Source of the DNA: Aselliscus stoliczkanus | Taxonomy: Eukaryota; Chordata; Mammalia; Chiroptera; Hipposideridae | Reading direction: 5' to 3' | Assembly (NCBI GenBank): GCA_033961575.1 | Contig: CM066728.1 | Coordinates: 104,546,852-104,610,851, forward strand | DNA length: 64,000 bases | Part shown: positions 11,800 through 24,110 of the stretch, piece after piece | Numbering within the stretch: the first letter of the stretch is position 1 | How the letters are laid out: every line of letters starts with the position of its first letter | The notes under the pieces: model-generated | Databases searched by the model: none | What the model was told of the DNA's origin: nothing | What the model saw: the letters and a program-made list of their open reading frames with translations, nothing else | Translations under genes and position numbers: made by a program

Positions 11800-12560
11800 G
11801 ACCATTTCTGCAGTATCTCTTTTGCCTCCTTGGTTAAAGTTCCAGCCATGGAGTGTAAAGTTTTTAATGATCTAGTCCCTGCCTAGCACGCGAGCCTACT
11901 AAGTCATGCTCTGCTTAGCGTATAATCCAGAAAAATCATCTGCTTATGATGAAACACCTCCTGATTCCAGGATGCCTCACCAATGCAGCATCCCCAAGAG
12001 GTGCCGTGTTGTATAGAGTCATCTGTGTGCGTGTTTGTCTTCCCTACTGAATGGGAAGCTTTGTGAGGGTGGGCACCCAGTTTATTCACCTCAGTATTCA
12101 CAGGCTGGAGTACTGCTGAGATTGGCATGCTTGAGATGTTTGGTAAATAGGTTTGGAATGGAACCACATCCCCAATATGGCCCCGAGCAAACTTTTGCTA
12201 CATCATCTCCCGATATTTCCGTTCCCAGTACTGAAGTTCCCACCCCTAGGGAAACAGCCCTGGGCCCCTGCTGACTCTGGGGCTTTGTGCATCCCATTCC
12301 TTCTTCTTACAGCTTAGCCCAACTCCTGCCTGGCTTGCTATCTTCTTTGTATGATGAACTTCAAAATTGAATTCCAGCTCCACACCTAAGATGGCCTCTA
12401 CCAAGCAGCATTATTCCCTGTGCATACTGTCATTCTGTTGCCACCATTTCTGTCTGTTCCAGCATTCACCGTGGTGAATTACTGTGTTTCCATTTATAGG
12501 TCTCTCTCTCTCCTGCTAGCATGTAGGCACCTGCAGCGCACAAGGGGCATTATTAATTTT
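11800..12560 (+). mobile_element. L2-like remnant (diverged)
   Basis: Words such as GATCTAGTCCCTGCC, GGAAGCTTTGTGAGGG and repeated CCTGC/TTCC-rich text follow L2 order on the + strand. Boundaries are vague and there may be more than one fragment. Confidence 0.4.
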
Positions 12561-14254
12561 TTAAATATTTGCTACAGCAATTAAAAAAATGAATGTCTCA
12601 CAACTTGTATGTAATAGCACAAAAGAGCCCCATTTGAAGGTTTTACTTGATTGTGCTTTCTCCAGTCACTTCTGTTTCTAACTAGGTTAGGAGTGTTTAA
12701 ATCTGCTTTTAAAGCCTTCTTTGTTCACCTATGTGCTCATTTGTCCAATATGTTTTAAGGGTTTGCCATGTACTAGAAACGGATTAAAAAATGTTTAATA
12801 CGAAACCTAGGCCCATTTGCAGGAAAAGATGTTGGAATGGAGGTTCCTGATACCTAACTAAAACAATTATTTAAACCCTTAATATAGTCACCCACATCAA
12901 CTAAAAGAAAAGGTTATGATGAAAGCCATATATTTTAAAAAAATGTTAATCAAGGAAAGGTGCAAAGGTTCTAGTGTGGCCTGCAGTTTTTGACCCTGAC
13001 CTACATTATCTGTGCCTCTTGAAGTAATACCAGGGAAAGAGTATGAATAGTCATTGGCAAAATACTAAGAACTCTTGCCAGTCCCACTCTTTCCTGCGTG
13101 CCGTGATATTGGAGAGAATGGCAAGGAAAAGATGAATAGAAGACTCAAAGAAAGGGGTGTATTGCCTCCCTATCCCACAGATTCTCAGGTCCACAACAGA
13201 TAGGGAAATGGTTTCCACTTCCTGGGGCGCACACTAAACTGAAGGAAATAATTCAAAAGCCAAGAGTAGCCCCAGGAGGACTAGAGCACAGGCTCTGCCA
13301 GTGGAGGATGTTTAAGAAAGGATGTTTAAGAAAACCCTGGTGGGGTGCAGAGCCCAGGTGGCCCCAGGAAGTTTCCCCAGCCACAGAGAAGTGACCCCAT
13401 CTCAGCCTCCATCCTGCTCTCTATCATTAGTCTAGAGAAAAGTGAGTATTACAGCAATACCCCAGGCTTAGCTGGCAGTTGGGAGGAAAAGACAGTTATC
13501 ACACAACATGTAGAATGCATCAAAGAGAGCTCTGCACTGAATCCCCTCTAGATGGGGTTGGAGGCCGTATGGTGTAGGCAGTTTATTCAATACCAATAGA
13601 AGCCAGAGAAACATGGGCTTCTACCACGAGGGGAACTTGGAATGGTCCAGGGCTACTGACTGGCATAGAGTGGACTTCTGGTCCACCCATAATCACTTCT
13701 TGGTAGACACCTGAGGTTAAACTGTCTTGGCCAAATAATAGGAGAGTGTTTATGCTTATTTTCTTCTTTTAAAAGAAATTCAGTATCTAGGCCATATTTT
13801 GGAAATTTTTCTTCTCTTCAATTTAAACTGTCATTTTTCAGGTGTGGAAGATATTCTAATTAACTGTTCTGTATTCTGAGGATACACGTTGTTTTGAAAT
13901 ATCTGTTCTCTTTCCTATCCTACTGCATTAAGTTGGGCAAACTACAAAGATGCCTTAAAATCCCCTGTATATCTCTCCTTGAAAACCCAGAGCAAGCCAC
14001 AGTCTGGACTGTTCTGCTGACTTTTTTGTACTGGTCTTCTACTTTCCTAAAGGTACACCCACATTCCGCACTTTGTCCAGTGCTTACCAAACACTGTTCT
14101 AGTTCAGAAACGCCCTCATTTCTTCAACCAGTATGTCTCTCCATTCTGGTCCTGAGAAACCTACACCTTCTTAAATGCTTAGATAGAATAAATGAGAAAA
14201 AAATGGAATATTTACATGTTGAATGACATATGCTTTTTCTGTTTCATATTGCAG

Positions 14255-14385
14255 ATCTCACGCATCATTCGTACTCCCCGGGGAAATGCTCTCCTGGTTG
14301 GGGTGGGCGGATCTGGAAAGCAGAGCCTGACAAGGCTGGCTTCATTCATTGCTGGCTATACTTCCTTCCAGATCACTCTGACAAG
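14255..14385 (+). CDS. DNAH5: DNAH5 exon 6: AAA4 P-loop
   Basis: This exon of 131 nt encodes window residues 312-354 plus two bases of an Arg codon (phase 0 to 2). It carries [17 protein letters not shown], the Walker A motif of AAA4 with the nucleotide-binding Lys and Ser, followed by [15 protein letters not shown]. The [10 protein letters not shown] form is diagnostic of AAA4 in axonemal dyneins. Acceptor is ATATTGCAG, donor GTAACC. Confidence 0.98.
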
Positions 14386-14699
14386 GTAACCAGATTCCAC
14401 TTTAATTACCCTGAAGTGGATTTTGATAAAAGGTTCACAGAGGCCACCTGAAGTAAAGAATGCATTTTTCTTACACATAAAAATCATGATAGTTTTCCTT
14501 CTTGAATGTTGATTTATCATCTTCCCCTTTCAACATGTCATTGATCATAAAAAATTCCACATTAATAATTTGCTTTTGAAACACTTCAGCCACCCATTGC
14601 AGTGAATAGCTTAGCTGCCTTCCTGTTTTTATGTTATGCACGATATTCCTTTCGTTGCACTTCAGATGAAATTTGCTCTATTGAATGTTAATTAGATTC

Positions 14700-15090
14700 A
14701 GTCATTATTTAAAAATATTTATTGAACACCAACTACTATGTCAGGTGCTGGCTAGGAGCTGGGGAGTGCTTGGTAAAGCAAAGTAAACTTGGTAAACTTG
14801 GCTGGTGTCATCACTACCTTTACAGTGATTCAAGATGGACAGACAGTTGAGCAAGTCATTCAATAGGGTGTGACATGTAGGTGCGATCTCTCAGGAAATA
14901 GATGCAGGCCAGAGTCTGTTGAAATATGGAGGAGGGACATCTAACCTAGCCTAAGGGGTGGTTAGAAAAGACTTCCTGGAGGAAGAGGTGTTTCAAGTGA
15001 CACCTGAACTGAGTAGGAATTCACTTAGAGAAGAGGAATGTTCCAGGCAAATGAAGTCCTTTGGGGCACTGTGTTGAGGGATGGAGAGGG
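14700..15090 (-). mobile_element. Ancient repeat, L2-like (antisense)
   Basis: TATTTATTGAACACCAACTA followed by GTCAGGTGCTGGCTAGGAGC matches the inverted L2 3' end. Text near 14960-15080 (CTTCCTGGAGGAAGAGGTG, AATGTTCCAGGCAAATGAAG) is a common old-repeat phrase whose family I cannot name. Confidence 0.4.
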
Positions 15091-15439
15091 TACCATTCAT
15101 AACAGGGCATCTCCCTCACCCCATATAATGAAGGCTTGACATGACTTAGTTTATTTAATTCATGAGGTAGCTTCTAAAATAGCTTTTGCAAATGGTGCTT
15201 AGTAAGTCTTCCTTCTTGATTTTCTATTGTCATTACCAATAAATACTTTCAAAATGAAACATAAACACACTCAGATGGCATTTGGTAGTGGTAAACATTA
15301 TATTTTTGTTTCAGGTTTACTTTTTGCTCTAATTTGTGTGTGTAAAAAATTAATTGTGATGTTTCAGAAAATGTGGAGTTTTAAAATCAATTTCATCTTT
15401 GCAAGTAAATATAATGTTACTTGATGCTTACTAGACATT

Positions 15440-15538
15440 GTGGTGATTATTTCGCAATACATACAAATATTGAATTATTATACACCTGAAGCTAATATAA
15501 TGTTATATGTTAATTATACCTCAATAAAAAGAATAGTT
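15440..15538 (+). mobile_element. L1 3' terminal fragment, sense
   Basis: TTGTGGTGATTATTTCGCA, then TACACCTGAAGCTAATATAA and ACCTCAATAAAAAG are the standard L1 3' end. A SINE is inserted at its tail. Confidence 0.65.
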
Positions 15539-15542
15539 CTTG

Positions 15543-15679
15543 GGCCCGCCGAGTGGCTCAGTTGGTTAAGAGCTCTCTCAAGAGTGTGAGCTGAGCTCTG
15601 ATCAATAGCAGTTTGATGCCCAGCCCACGCTGAGCTGCCGCTGAGCTGCCAACAGATGGCAGGATCGCTCAGCAAAAAC
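15543..15679 (+). mobile_element. tRNA-derived SINE, sense, second type
   Basis: Head GGCCCGCCGAGTGGCTCAG with an A-box-like TGGCTCAGTTGGTTAAGAGC and a weak B box (AGTTTGATGCC), then repeated GCTGAGCTGCC and a short A-rich tail. Flanks form an 11-bp duplication with one mismatch: AATAGTTCTTG at 15532-15542 and AATGGTTCTTG at 15680-15690. Confidence 0.85.
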
Positions 15680-15973
15680 AATGGTTCTTGACTTTAGTGA
15701 AGAACAAAGTACTCAAAACTTTACCAAGATGGTGCACCTCTATTACTCCCAAAGGAATAGTTGTTGGAAACTGAAAGAAATTTTTTAAAAACCAATTTCA
15801 TCTTTGTAAGAAAATATAATGAACCAGAACATTCACATACAATAAAACACCTATCTGATGGAATAATATCACCATTTTTTTGGTTACTCAAATGTCATAA
15901 AGCATTGTTTTAAGGAGCTTTCCTTCCCATCAAAATAGTTTATGTAGCTAATGCCACAATGATATTTCTTTAG

Positions 15974-16127
15974 ATCCTACAACACATCAAATCTGATGGA
16001 AGACCTGAAAATTTTATATAAGACTGCCGGTCAGCAAGGCAAAGGAATCACTTTTATTTTCACAGACAATGAAATTAAGGATGAGGCATTTTTGGAATAT
16101 ATGAACAATGTTTTATCATCGGGTGAG
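15974..16127 (+). CDS. DNAH5: DNAH5 exon 7: AAA4 Walker B
   Basis: This exon of 154 nt encodes window residues 355-406 (phase 2 to 0). It starts [12 protein letters not shown] and carries [15 protein letters not shown], the Walker B strand of AAA4. The residue right after the Walker B Asp is Asn, with Glu one place later. This suggests that AAA4 here binds nucleotide but hydrolyses it poorly (inference). It ends [10 protein letters not shown] with donor GTAGGA. Confidence 0.96.
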
Positions 16128-16607
16128 GTAGGAAGTGATTTTTCCTTCATGGGTTTTGTCTCTCCGAATTCCCTCCATCTTTAGAACTGTCTGTATTTTC
16201 TCATATTAGAGACTTGAATAAGTGCTGTTACTGAGGATTAGGTGATCAGTATGAAGAATGACGTTTTCTTTCGAGTTTGTGGAGAATAAAACTCCCAGCT
16301 CGAATGTGGAGCTGTACATTTAAAACGTCAATGAATACTCCAAGTGAAAAATGGAAAAAAAACACACACAAAAAAAAAACCACAGAAGAGGGAGGTTATA
16401 AGAAAAGGTTACGACTTTGCAGCTCATAATAAAATCATTTGTGTATTTTAAAACATGGTATATCTCATCTTGAAGACTTTGGGTTACTTTTCTAAAGGTG
16501 AGCTTAAGGACACCCAGGGAGCAAAAACATTATACATATGGAGCCGCCCATTTCGATCTGTTATCATAGGCCTGTGCTGAGTTTGAATGTCTGCACTTCT
16601 GTCTCAG
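16128..16607 (+). other. Intron 7 of window
   Basis: A 480-bp intron with an A-rich patch near 16350-16380. No element was recognised. Confidence 0.8.
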
Positions 16608-16875
16608 GTCTCCAGCCTGTTTGCTCGTGATGAAATGGATGAAATCAATAGTGATCTCATGTCAGTCATGAAGAAAGAACACCCCAGGCGCCCTCCGACC
16701 AATGAGAACCTGCAGGACTATTTCATGAGTCGTGTCCGGCAGCATCTTCACACTGTGCTCTGCTTTTCCCCAGTCGGGGAGAAATTTCGAAATCGAGCTC
16801 TGAAGTTCCCTGCCCTGATTTCAGGATGCACTATTGACTGGTTCAGCCGATGGCCTAAGGACGCCCTAGTCGCGG
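16608..16875 (+). CDS. DNAH5: DNAH5 exon 8: AAA4 sensor region
   Basis: This exon of 268 nt encodes window residues 407-495 plus one base of a Val codon (phase 0 to 1). It reads [14 protein letters not shown], then [37 protein letters not shown] and [12 protein letters not shown]. The [21 protein letters not shown] block, which holds the sensor I and arginine-finger side of AAA4, is one of the strongest dynein signatures. Donor is GTTAGT. Next coding base is at 26583. Confidence 0.97.
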
Positions 16876-18859
16876 GTTAGTGTGGTGGAAATTTCTATGG
16901 CAGAGTTTCTGGTTTACAGTGTTCGTTTACATTCTATGCTGTTTGCGTCTCCGGACTGGGTTAAGCCAGAAGCCACTGCGTCCAGGGTTTGAGGGTGTTT
17001 GCACGGTGGTGTCGTTTCTGATTTGGGAGCTAATTTTTCCCAGGGTGTGGTCATCAGAGCATAAGTTCTTCAGTCGGTACACCGTTGGACTAATGTACAA
17101 TGATTCTATGGGGACTTTGTCCCAGTTGGATTCCTAGGCATGTTCTGGGATGTCACAGGAAGCCGCTGAGCTTTTTAATTGGATGGCATTTGGGTTCTTT
17201 TTTAAAGTGTCAACCTAGTCGTAGCTGAAGCCAAGTGTGTCTTGGACTTTCTTTCTTGTGGCTGCTGTGCTGGAAATTAGGTCGGAAATCATTACCTCCT
17301 CTCATGGTGTCTGTCCTTGAAAGAGGATGTTAACCCGAGTGCTTGGTGACTGGGGTCCTGCTACTTCCGCTTCTGTTTAATCTTCTCACCATGGAACAGG
17401 AATGCGTCTCTCTATAAATGAAACAATATAAAAGTGGTAAAGGAGATGTTAGCTTATGTTATGCTAGCTCATGTAGTTTTTTTCTTTTCAGCTTTTGCTG
17501 AGAAGTTCTCTGTGGATATTTTAAGTGATAGAGATACTGAGGTCTCACCTCTGACCTATTGTATTAGAACCCCAGGGGAACCCTGATTCAAGGGCAGTGG
17601 ATTTCAAACTTTTTGTCTATTTATTGTGTTTCAGTAGTAATAAAGAAAAGTGCTATTTCCCAGTGAAATTTTACAGGTAGCCATGAGAGATAAAAGTGAA
17701 AAGTGGAGGGAAGGAAGAATTCTGGGGCCTCATCCCTCATCCCCGCCCCCCTTATACCCCCCCGCCCACCTCCTACACCTGCTCCTCCAGTGAGAGAATG
17801 AGTGATGAACCTGTCTCCTGCTTCTTATAGATGGAGAAGCTGAGGACAGTGAAGCTGAGGGAATTATCAGAGGTGTAAGAAGACAGTAGCATTAGTATTG
17901 GGGCTGGAACCAGGACATATATACCTCTCTTTGTCTGGATAATGCTGGCTCTGCTTAATGTCACTTCCTGAGGGAAACCTTCCTGTTTCCCCTTCCCCCC
18001 AATAAGCCAGTTCCCATTATCTATTTCACATTGCTTTTGCTTCCTTTATATATACACATATATCTCCCCTGGGGCAGTTTTGTTCTCAGCACACGGCTGT
18101 TGACATCAATGATTTTCCAATCTGTGGCTTTTACACCCAGATTATTTTAATGTATTTGAAGTACAAATGTACAGTTTTCTCTTTTGTGTTATAAAGTTTG
18201 AGAAAAGCCTGGTGATTTAAACTTTAAGCCCTATTAAGATGTAAATACAATTAAGCATAAAACTTTAAAATTCCTCAAAGTAAGATATAAATGTCGAGCA
18301 CAAAACGACAGTATTTAAGAGCTAAAAGTTTACCATGCAATGTGATAATGAGTATGCAAGTACTTTGAAAAATACATATCATGTACGGTACTGTTATTAA
18401 CAATAAAAATAACAATTTCAGGTGACAAGCCGTAAATACACTGTACTATAAAGTAAGATGATGTAATTCAAATATGGAGACTTTCCTGCCACCCCGTTTC
18501 AGTCATCCCTTCTCACACAAGACGAAGGTCTTAATGATCCTTCTCTTGGAATGTCTCATAAATATGCAGCATTCTTTTAGGTCTCATGACATCAGCCCCA
18601 GCCAAGATTATGTGGAGGGCTGGGGAACTTTCATTTCTGTCCTCAGTTCATAGTAAGTGTCCTGACCTTCTCGTATGTGTCAATTTGTTTATTTAGTCAG
18701 AACATGCATTTACGGAGCCGGGCCTATTGGAGGGCAAAGCAGACTGGTTATTTCACCCCAGAGCCTCTTCCTAGGAAGGCTCATGGACAGCCTCCTGTGG
18801 AAATCACCTCATCAAATTTTATCTCCAGTTTGTCCTCTAGCTTGAACCCTGTGCACTTC

Positions 18860-19700
18860 ACTGCCTGCTTGACCCATTCTCGTGGATGTTTCACAGGCTC
18901 CTTAAACTGCTTATGTCCAAGACCGGGCTGGCTCCTCCCTGGTATCCCTCCCAGAAGTCCCTCTCTCCTCCATCAAACTCTGCAGCACCCCTGCTAACAT
19001 CAGCCCTCAAGCCTACTCCATCACCAAGTCATGTCAACTTTATCTCCTAAATCCTGGTGGAATCTATCCGACTGTCCCTTTCACTGACATCCTAGCCAAG
19101 CAATCATTGCCACTCACTCAAATAGCTTTCTGATGATCTCTTCTTCTTTCACCTGTCTCCCATCCATCTCACATTGCTGACAGAATAATGATCTACACAC
19201 AAACCCAATCACATTGCTTTCTATTTAAAACCTTCCATGTCCCCACATTATTCTTAGGAAAAAGGCCATGGTCTCTAGGCTTGCACAGCTGGGAAGAGCT
19301 GGCTTTGCTTACCTCCCCGGCCTCACCTGCTCTGTTCTCCTTGATCCTTGGATAGGCCGCGTTTCTCACCTTGCAATGCCTTCCACATCTTGTTGCCCCT
19401 TGCACCCCCTACCCTTGTCTGGATCATGATGGCTCAGTGAAATGTCACTTCCTGAGGGAAACCTTCCAGTTTTTCCTTCCCCCACTAAGCCAGTTCCCTG
19501 TTACCCATTTCATAGCACTCTGCCTTTGCTTCCTGAGACTAACCACAGTTTGTTAGTTGTGTGATTTATTTGATTCATGCTTATGTGTCCTACTAGATTA
19601 AAAACTCCATGAGGTCAAGGACTGCATATCTTTTGTTCACAATTTTGGCAGCTACCAGTATCTGCCAAATTTATGGTGTTGAATGAATGAATCTGGCTGT
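18860..19700 (+). mobile_element. L2 LINE remnant, sense
   Basis: Follows L2 order: TGTTCTCCTTGATCC, CACCTTGCAATGCCTTCCAC, GATTAAAAACTCCATGAGG, GTCAAGGACTGCATATC and the terminal GTTGAATGAATGAATC. Diverged, possibly broken into pieces. Confidence 0.55.
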
Positions 19701-19729
19701 CAAAATTCATCCTTCTTCCATACTATGGC

Positions 19730-19779
19730 CCCAACTCACTTATAATCCTCTCTAACCCAACTCACTTATAATCCTCTCT
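19730..19779. repeat. Direct tandem duplication, 24-bp unit
   Basis: The same 24-bp word beginning CCCAACTCACTTATAATCCT occurs at 19730-19753 and 19756-19779, identical and offset by 26 bp. A recent local duplication. Confidence 0.95.
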
Positions 19780-20479
19780 TTGCTTTCGTTCTTTCTTTAT
19801 TTTTTAAGAACAGCTATTTTGCTTGTCTTCTGAACATGCCTTAATCACCCTTTTCCTTCCATACATTGTCCCTTATCAGGAATACTTTCTCGTCTTCCTT
19901 GTTTAAGTGCCAAAGCTTAATCAAGACTCATCTCATCCTTTTATCCTCCTTTGTTCACTTAGGGACATTTAAATTTTTCCCCCTTTCATGGACCTCCTAT
20001 ATTTCCAGCACTTTTACTTTATAGAATGGACCTGGCTATTTAAATCTTTAAACCTTTTGATAACCAGTAAGCTTTTGTGGTTATGTCTCCAACCTAGTCT
20101 AGTAAGTATTTACTGTGCTGGTCACAGTTGTGGAAAAAAATAATTGTAATAATAAATATAAAATCTTGTTGGGTAAACCAACATCCCCACATCTAATCCT
20201 AACCTGCCTTCTGTTGTTTTCAAAGAATATCATCTGTGGGTATTGGAAGTACTTAATACACTTAGGGATTTAAGTGTTTTTTATTCTTTTTAGAAAATTA
20301 GCAACAAGGTTTCAAGAAAAAACATTATTTAAGTTGCCTTCAGGATGTTGATTCTGAATTAAGTTATTATCTCTAGCCACATCAATAAGGAAATATCATT
20401 TTGTTTGTGTTAGTATATTTTATTTAGATTATACTAAATACTTCCCATAAAAATATAAAATTATTGTGTATTTTTCTAA

Positions 20480-20602
20480 TTAACACACTGTTTGTGGGAA
20501 ACGAGTAAACTCGTCATATTGCTCAAATGCCCGCTTACAATGTGAATGTGGGAAACGAGTAAACTCGTCATATCGCTCAAATGCCCGCATACAATGTGTT
20601 AA
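20480..20602. mobile_element. TTAA-flanked, dimeric piggyBac-like element
   Basis: Bounded by TTAA on both sides (20480-20483 and 20599-20602). The ends are inverted: CACACTGTTTGTGGG on the left, CACATTGTATGCGGG on the right read in reverse, 12 of 15 identical. Inside are two direct copies of a 51-bp unit (20494-20544, 20548-20598) with two mismatches. Each unit holds the near-palindrome ACGAGTAAACTCGT. TTAA duplication is the mark of piggyBac transposition; no transposase is present, so it would be a nonautonomous fossil. Family name not recognised. Confidence 0.7.
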
Positions 20603-20639
20603 TTTATGTTTTTATTCTTTAAATGCATTATATTTTTAT

Positions 20640-23110
20640 TTTTCAAACTACTTTATTGAGGTATGAATGACATACAAAAGGCTGTACGTATTTGAGCTAC
20701 ACAACTTGATGAAATTGGAGGTAAATATACACCCGTGAAACCATTACCATAATCTATGACATAATCACCCCTATCACCTCCAAAAGTTTCCTCCTACTCT
20801 CTTTAATTACCATCATCATCACCATCATCATATTATTTAGTGGTGAGAACCCTTGACATAAGATCACTCTGGTAGCAAATTTTAAGACTACAAACAGTAT
20901 TGTTAACTGTCGGCATCATGCTGCACAGTAGTAGCTCTGTAGGACTTATCATTTTGCATAACTGAGACTTCGCCCTGTTTGATGAATATGACCCTGTCTA
21001 CCTCCTCCCAGCCCCTGGCAACCACAGCTCCACTATGTGCTTTTATGAGTCTGGCTATTTTAGATTCCTGATATAAGTGGTATCATGTAGTATTTGTCTT
21101 CTGTGTCTGGCTTATTTCATTTAGTGTTAATATTCTCCAGGTTCATCCATGTTGTTGCAAATGTCAGAGTGTTTCTTTTTTTAAAGGCTGAATAATATTC
21201 CATCACATATATATCATATTTTCTTTGTCCATTCATTCATCAATGGATGTTTGTTTTCATGTCTTGGCTAATGTAAATAATGCCACAGTGAACTTGGGAG
21301 TGTAGGCATCTTGTTGAGATGGTGATATTATTTCCTTGCGCTATGTGCCCAAAGTGGGATTATTGGATAAGACGGTGGTTCTACTTTTTGGTGGGAACCT
21401 CCATACTGTTTTCCATAGTGACTATATCAATTTACATCCCCACTAATGTGTACATGGGTTCCGTTTTAGCCATGTCCTAACTAATACTTGTTATTTTTTT
21501 GATAATAGCCATCCTGATAAGTTTGGGGTGATATCTCATTGTGATTCTCACTTGCATTTCCCTCACTATTAGTGATTTTGAAAACCTTTTCCTGTACCTG
21601 TTGGCAATTTGTATGTCTTCTTTGCCCATTTTAATCAGGTTATTTGTTTTTTTGCTATTGAGTTGTAGGAGTTATTTATGTTGTACATTAACCCTTTATC
21701 AGATTTATAGTTTGTGAATATTTTCTTCCATTTCATAAGATGCCTGTCCGTTTGTTAATTGTTTTCTAGCTGGGCAGAAGATTTTTAATTTGATGTAGTC
21801 CCACTTGTCTATATTTGCTTTTGTTGCCTATGCTTGTGTTGTGATATAAAAAAAAAAAGAAAATCATTGCCAAGATCAGTTTCAAGAAATTTACTGTGTT
21901 TTCTCCTAGGAGTTTGTTTTTTGAAAAGATTTTATTGGGGAATTGGGGAGGGGAATGGCGTTGGGAAATTGGGGAAGGGGAACAGACAAGTTGCTGTCCT
22001 TTTGTTCTTCAGTCTAGTTGCGGAGGACGTTGCTTCACTGGCCCATGTTGGTATTATCATTGCGCTCTTCTTGGGTGAGGCAGATTGGTCACTGGCCTCT
22101 GGATGGCTGCTCATGGTGACTCTTGGCAGCTCACGCCAGTTGCCGACTGCTCAAGCTGGCTGCCAGCCACTCACTGTAGCTTGTGGCAGCCCACTGCAGC
22201 AGGGGCTGCAGCCTATGCTGTCGCTGGCAGCTTGTGGCAGTCCAGCTCCAGGTTGAGCTGTTGTTCACCATCATAGCTGTAGAGGGCGCAGCATCACTGA
22301 CCCTTATGTGGGATCCGAACCGGGGCCCTGCTGCTCAGAGTTGGCATCCCAAGCTCTTAACCAATGTGCCACTCGGCTGGCCCTCCTCGGAGTTTTATTT
22401 AAGTCTTTAATCTGTTTAAGTGGATTTTTATGTACAGTATAAGGTAAAGGTCCAATTTCATTCTTTTGCATGTGGATATTCAGTTCTGCCAGCACCATTT
22501 TTTAGAGACTGTCCTTTCTTCATTGTGTACTCTTGGCATCCTTGTTGAAGATCTATTCATCATATATGCGTGGGTTTATTTTCAGACTCTCTATTCTGTC
22601 CCATTGGTCTATGTCTGTTTTTAAGGCCAATACCATACTGTTTTGATTACTGTAGCTTTGTAACATATTTTGAAATCAGGAAGTGCGATGCCTCCAGCTT
22701 TATTCTTGCTCAAAATTGCTTTGGCTGTTTGGGACTTTTTTGTGTTTGCACATGACTTTTAGGACTGTTTTTTCTATTTCTGTAAAAAATGCCATTGGAA
22801 TTTTGATAAGGATTGTATTGGGTCATATGGACATTTAAAAAGTAATAATTCTTCCAAGTCATAAATACGTGATGTCTTTCCACATATTTATGTCTACTTT
22901 AATTGCCTTCATTAGTGTTCTACTGTTTTCAGTGTATATGTCTTTCACCTCCTTAGCTAAATTTATTCATAAGTATTTCATTCTTTTTGATGCTCTTATA
23001 AAGGGGATTTTTTTTTAAATTTCTTTTTTGGGTAGTTTTTTTGTTATTGCATGGAGTATTTTCTAATTTAAAGATGCTCAGAAGTTTAATATTAATATTT
23101 TGTAGTATCT
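20640..23110 (-). mobile_element. L1 LINE, antisense, 5'-truncated, split by a SINE
   Basis: The + strand reads the reverse complement of an old mammalian L1. The 3' UTR comes first (CTTTATTGAGGTATGAATGA), then reverse ORF2 text such as GAATAATATTCCATCACATA, CTGTTTTCCATAGTGACTAT, TTTTGCATGTGGATATTCAG and TTTCTATTTCTGTAAAAAAT. It is interrupted at 21916-22383 by a long SINE. No open ORF2 remains, so it is dead. Confidence 0.85.
21904..22395 (-). mobile_element. Long tRNA-derived SINE inside L1, minus strand
   Basis: The element body is about 21916-22383, read on minus as a GGCCAGCCGAGTGGCACATT head, a B-box-like GGTTCGGATCC, a ~330-bp tail region and TTCCCCAATAAAATCTTTT at its 3' end. A ~12-bp imperfect duplication (TCCTAGGAGTTT at 21904, TCCTCGGAGTTT at 22384) flanks it. 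Being inside an L1, it is younger than that L1. Confidence 0.88.
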
Positions 23111-23520
23111 TAATAACTACAGTGTTTGTGAAAAAAGTGACTTTTTTATATATATGAATTTAAATTGATTGAGTCTCTTGATGAAGCATTTAAAGAAAAC
23201 TATACTTTGTTTTATTTTGTAAAATCCTGTCTTTCCCAGTATTTCATGATCTCCATTTTGGCAAATCTCTGTTTAGCTTTATATAAAGTTGTTTTGAATT
23301 AATTATTTCTGAATATGTGTATTATCTTCATTCTGGTGGTCTTGTATTCCTTAGTGAAGCTCTGTGTTTCCAAAATCACTACTAAATCAATTAACTATAT
23401 TTATATTTCTCCAAGGTAAAGATAATTATCAACGTACTTTTAGATTCCATTTTAAACTAGCACACTGTTATGAAAGTAGGCCATTCTCACTTGAAAATAA
23501 AGTCTCAAGCAAGATGAATA

Positions 23521-23522
<2 letters not shown>

Positions 23523-23595
<73 letters not shown>
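23523..23595. repeat. (AT)n microsatellite followed by poly(T)
   Basis: About 23 AT units to 23568, then about 27 T. This may be the tail of a minus-strand retroelement, but no body was recognised beside it. Confidence 0.95.
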
Positions 23596-23919
23596 CAAAG
23601 AAGGCCATTTTAATTATATAAATCAAATGGCTCTCTTTGAAAATTATTACTTGATTTATAGTATACAAGATTTTGGTCTTTGGAGTTCTCCTTCTCCAAT
23701 TGCTTACAACGAATGGTGTAGTGTAAAAAGAAATGAGGCAACTGCATACAATAACCCCTCAGAAAGTGATACCAACCACAGCACTACCCATGGTTTTCCA
23801 GAGAAATGATTATATTTTTTGTGTGAAGCTCATTAGTCAGTAAATATTTTTGAACTTTGGGCTTCAATTAAACATGTTTTCTTAGTGCTCTAAAGCCTCT
23901 GCCTAGATTGGTACTATTT

Positions 23920-24110
23920 GAATTTCTAAATCAAAGTGACCTGGACTGTGGAATCCATCATCCTTGGGTTAGAATTCCCAATCTACCATCTACATGCCAA
24001 CTTCTCTGAGCCTCATTATCCTTATCTACAAAATGTACATAATAATATCCATCACTGAGGGATGCTGTAAGGATAAAATGATAAAGGTTTGTGATTTAGG
24101 ATCTGTCAAG
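23920..24110 (+). mobile_element. MIR SINE, sense
   Basis: MIR order is visible: GACCTGGACTGTGGAATCC, CTTCTCTGAGCCTCATTATC, TCTACAAAATGTACATAATA and GATGCTGTAAGGATAAAATG. Confidence 0.65.

Larger units (their letters stand above)
10211..14254 (+). other. Intron 5 of window
   Basis: About 4.0 kb. It contains an L1 3' end (10530-10885) and L2-like text around 11800-12560. The stretch 12560-14254 shows only scattered old-repeat-like words. An open frame at 13894-14226 has no domain and crosses into the splice acceptor region. Confidence 0.75.
14386..15973 (+). other. Intron 6 of window
   Basis: About 1.6 kb. An L2-like region (14700-15090), an L1 3' end (15440-15538) and a tRNA-derived SINE (15543-15679) fill most of it. 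Confidence 0.8.

Noticed and set aside
13894..14226. 110-codon open frame just before the AAA4 P-loop exon
   Set aside because: No recognisable domain, ends before the true acceptor at 14254 and is not in frame with the exon as spliced DNAH5.
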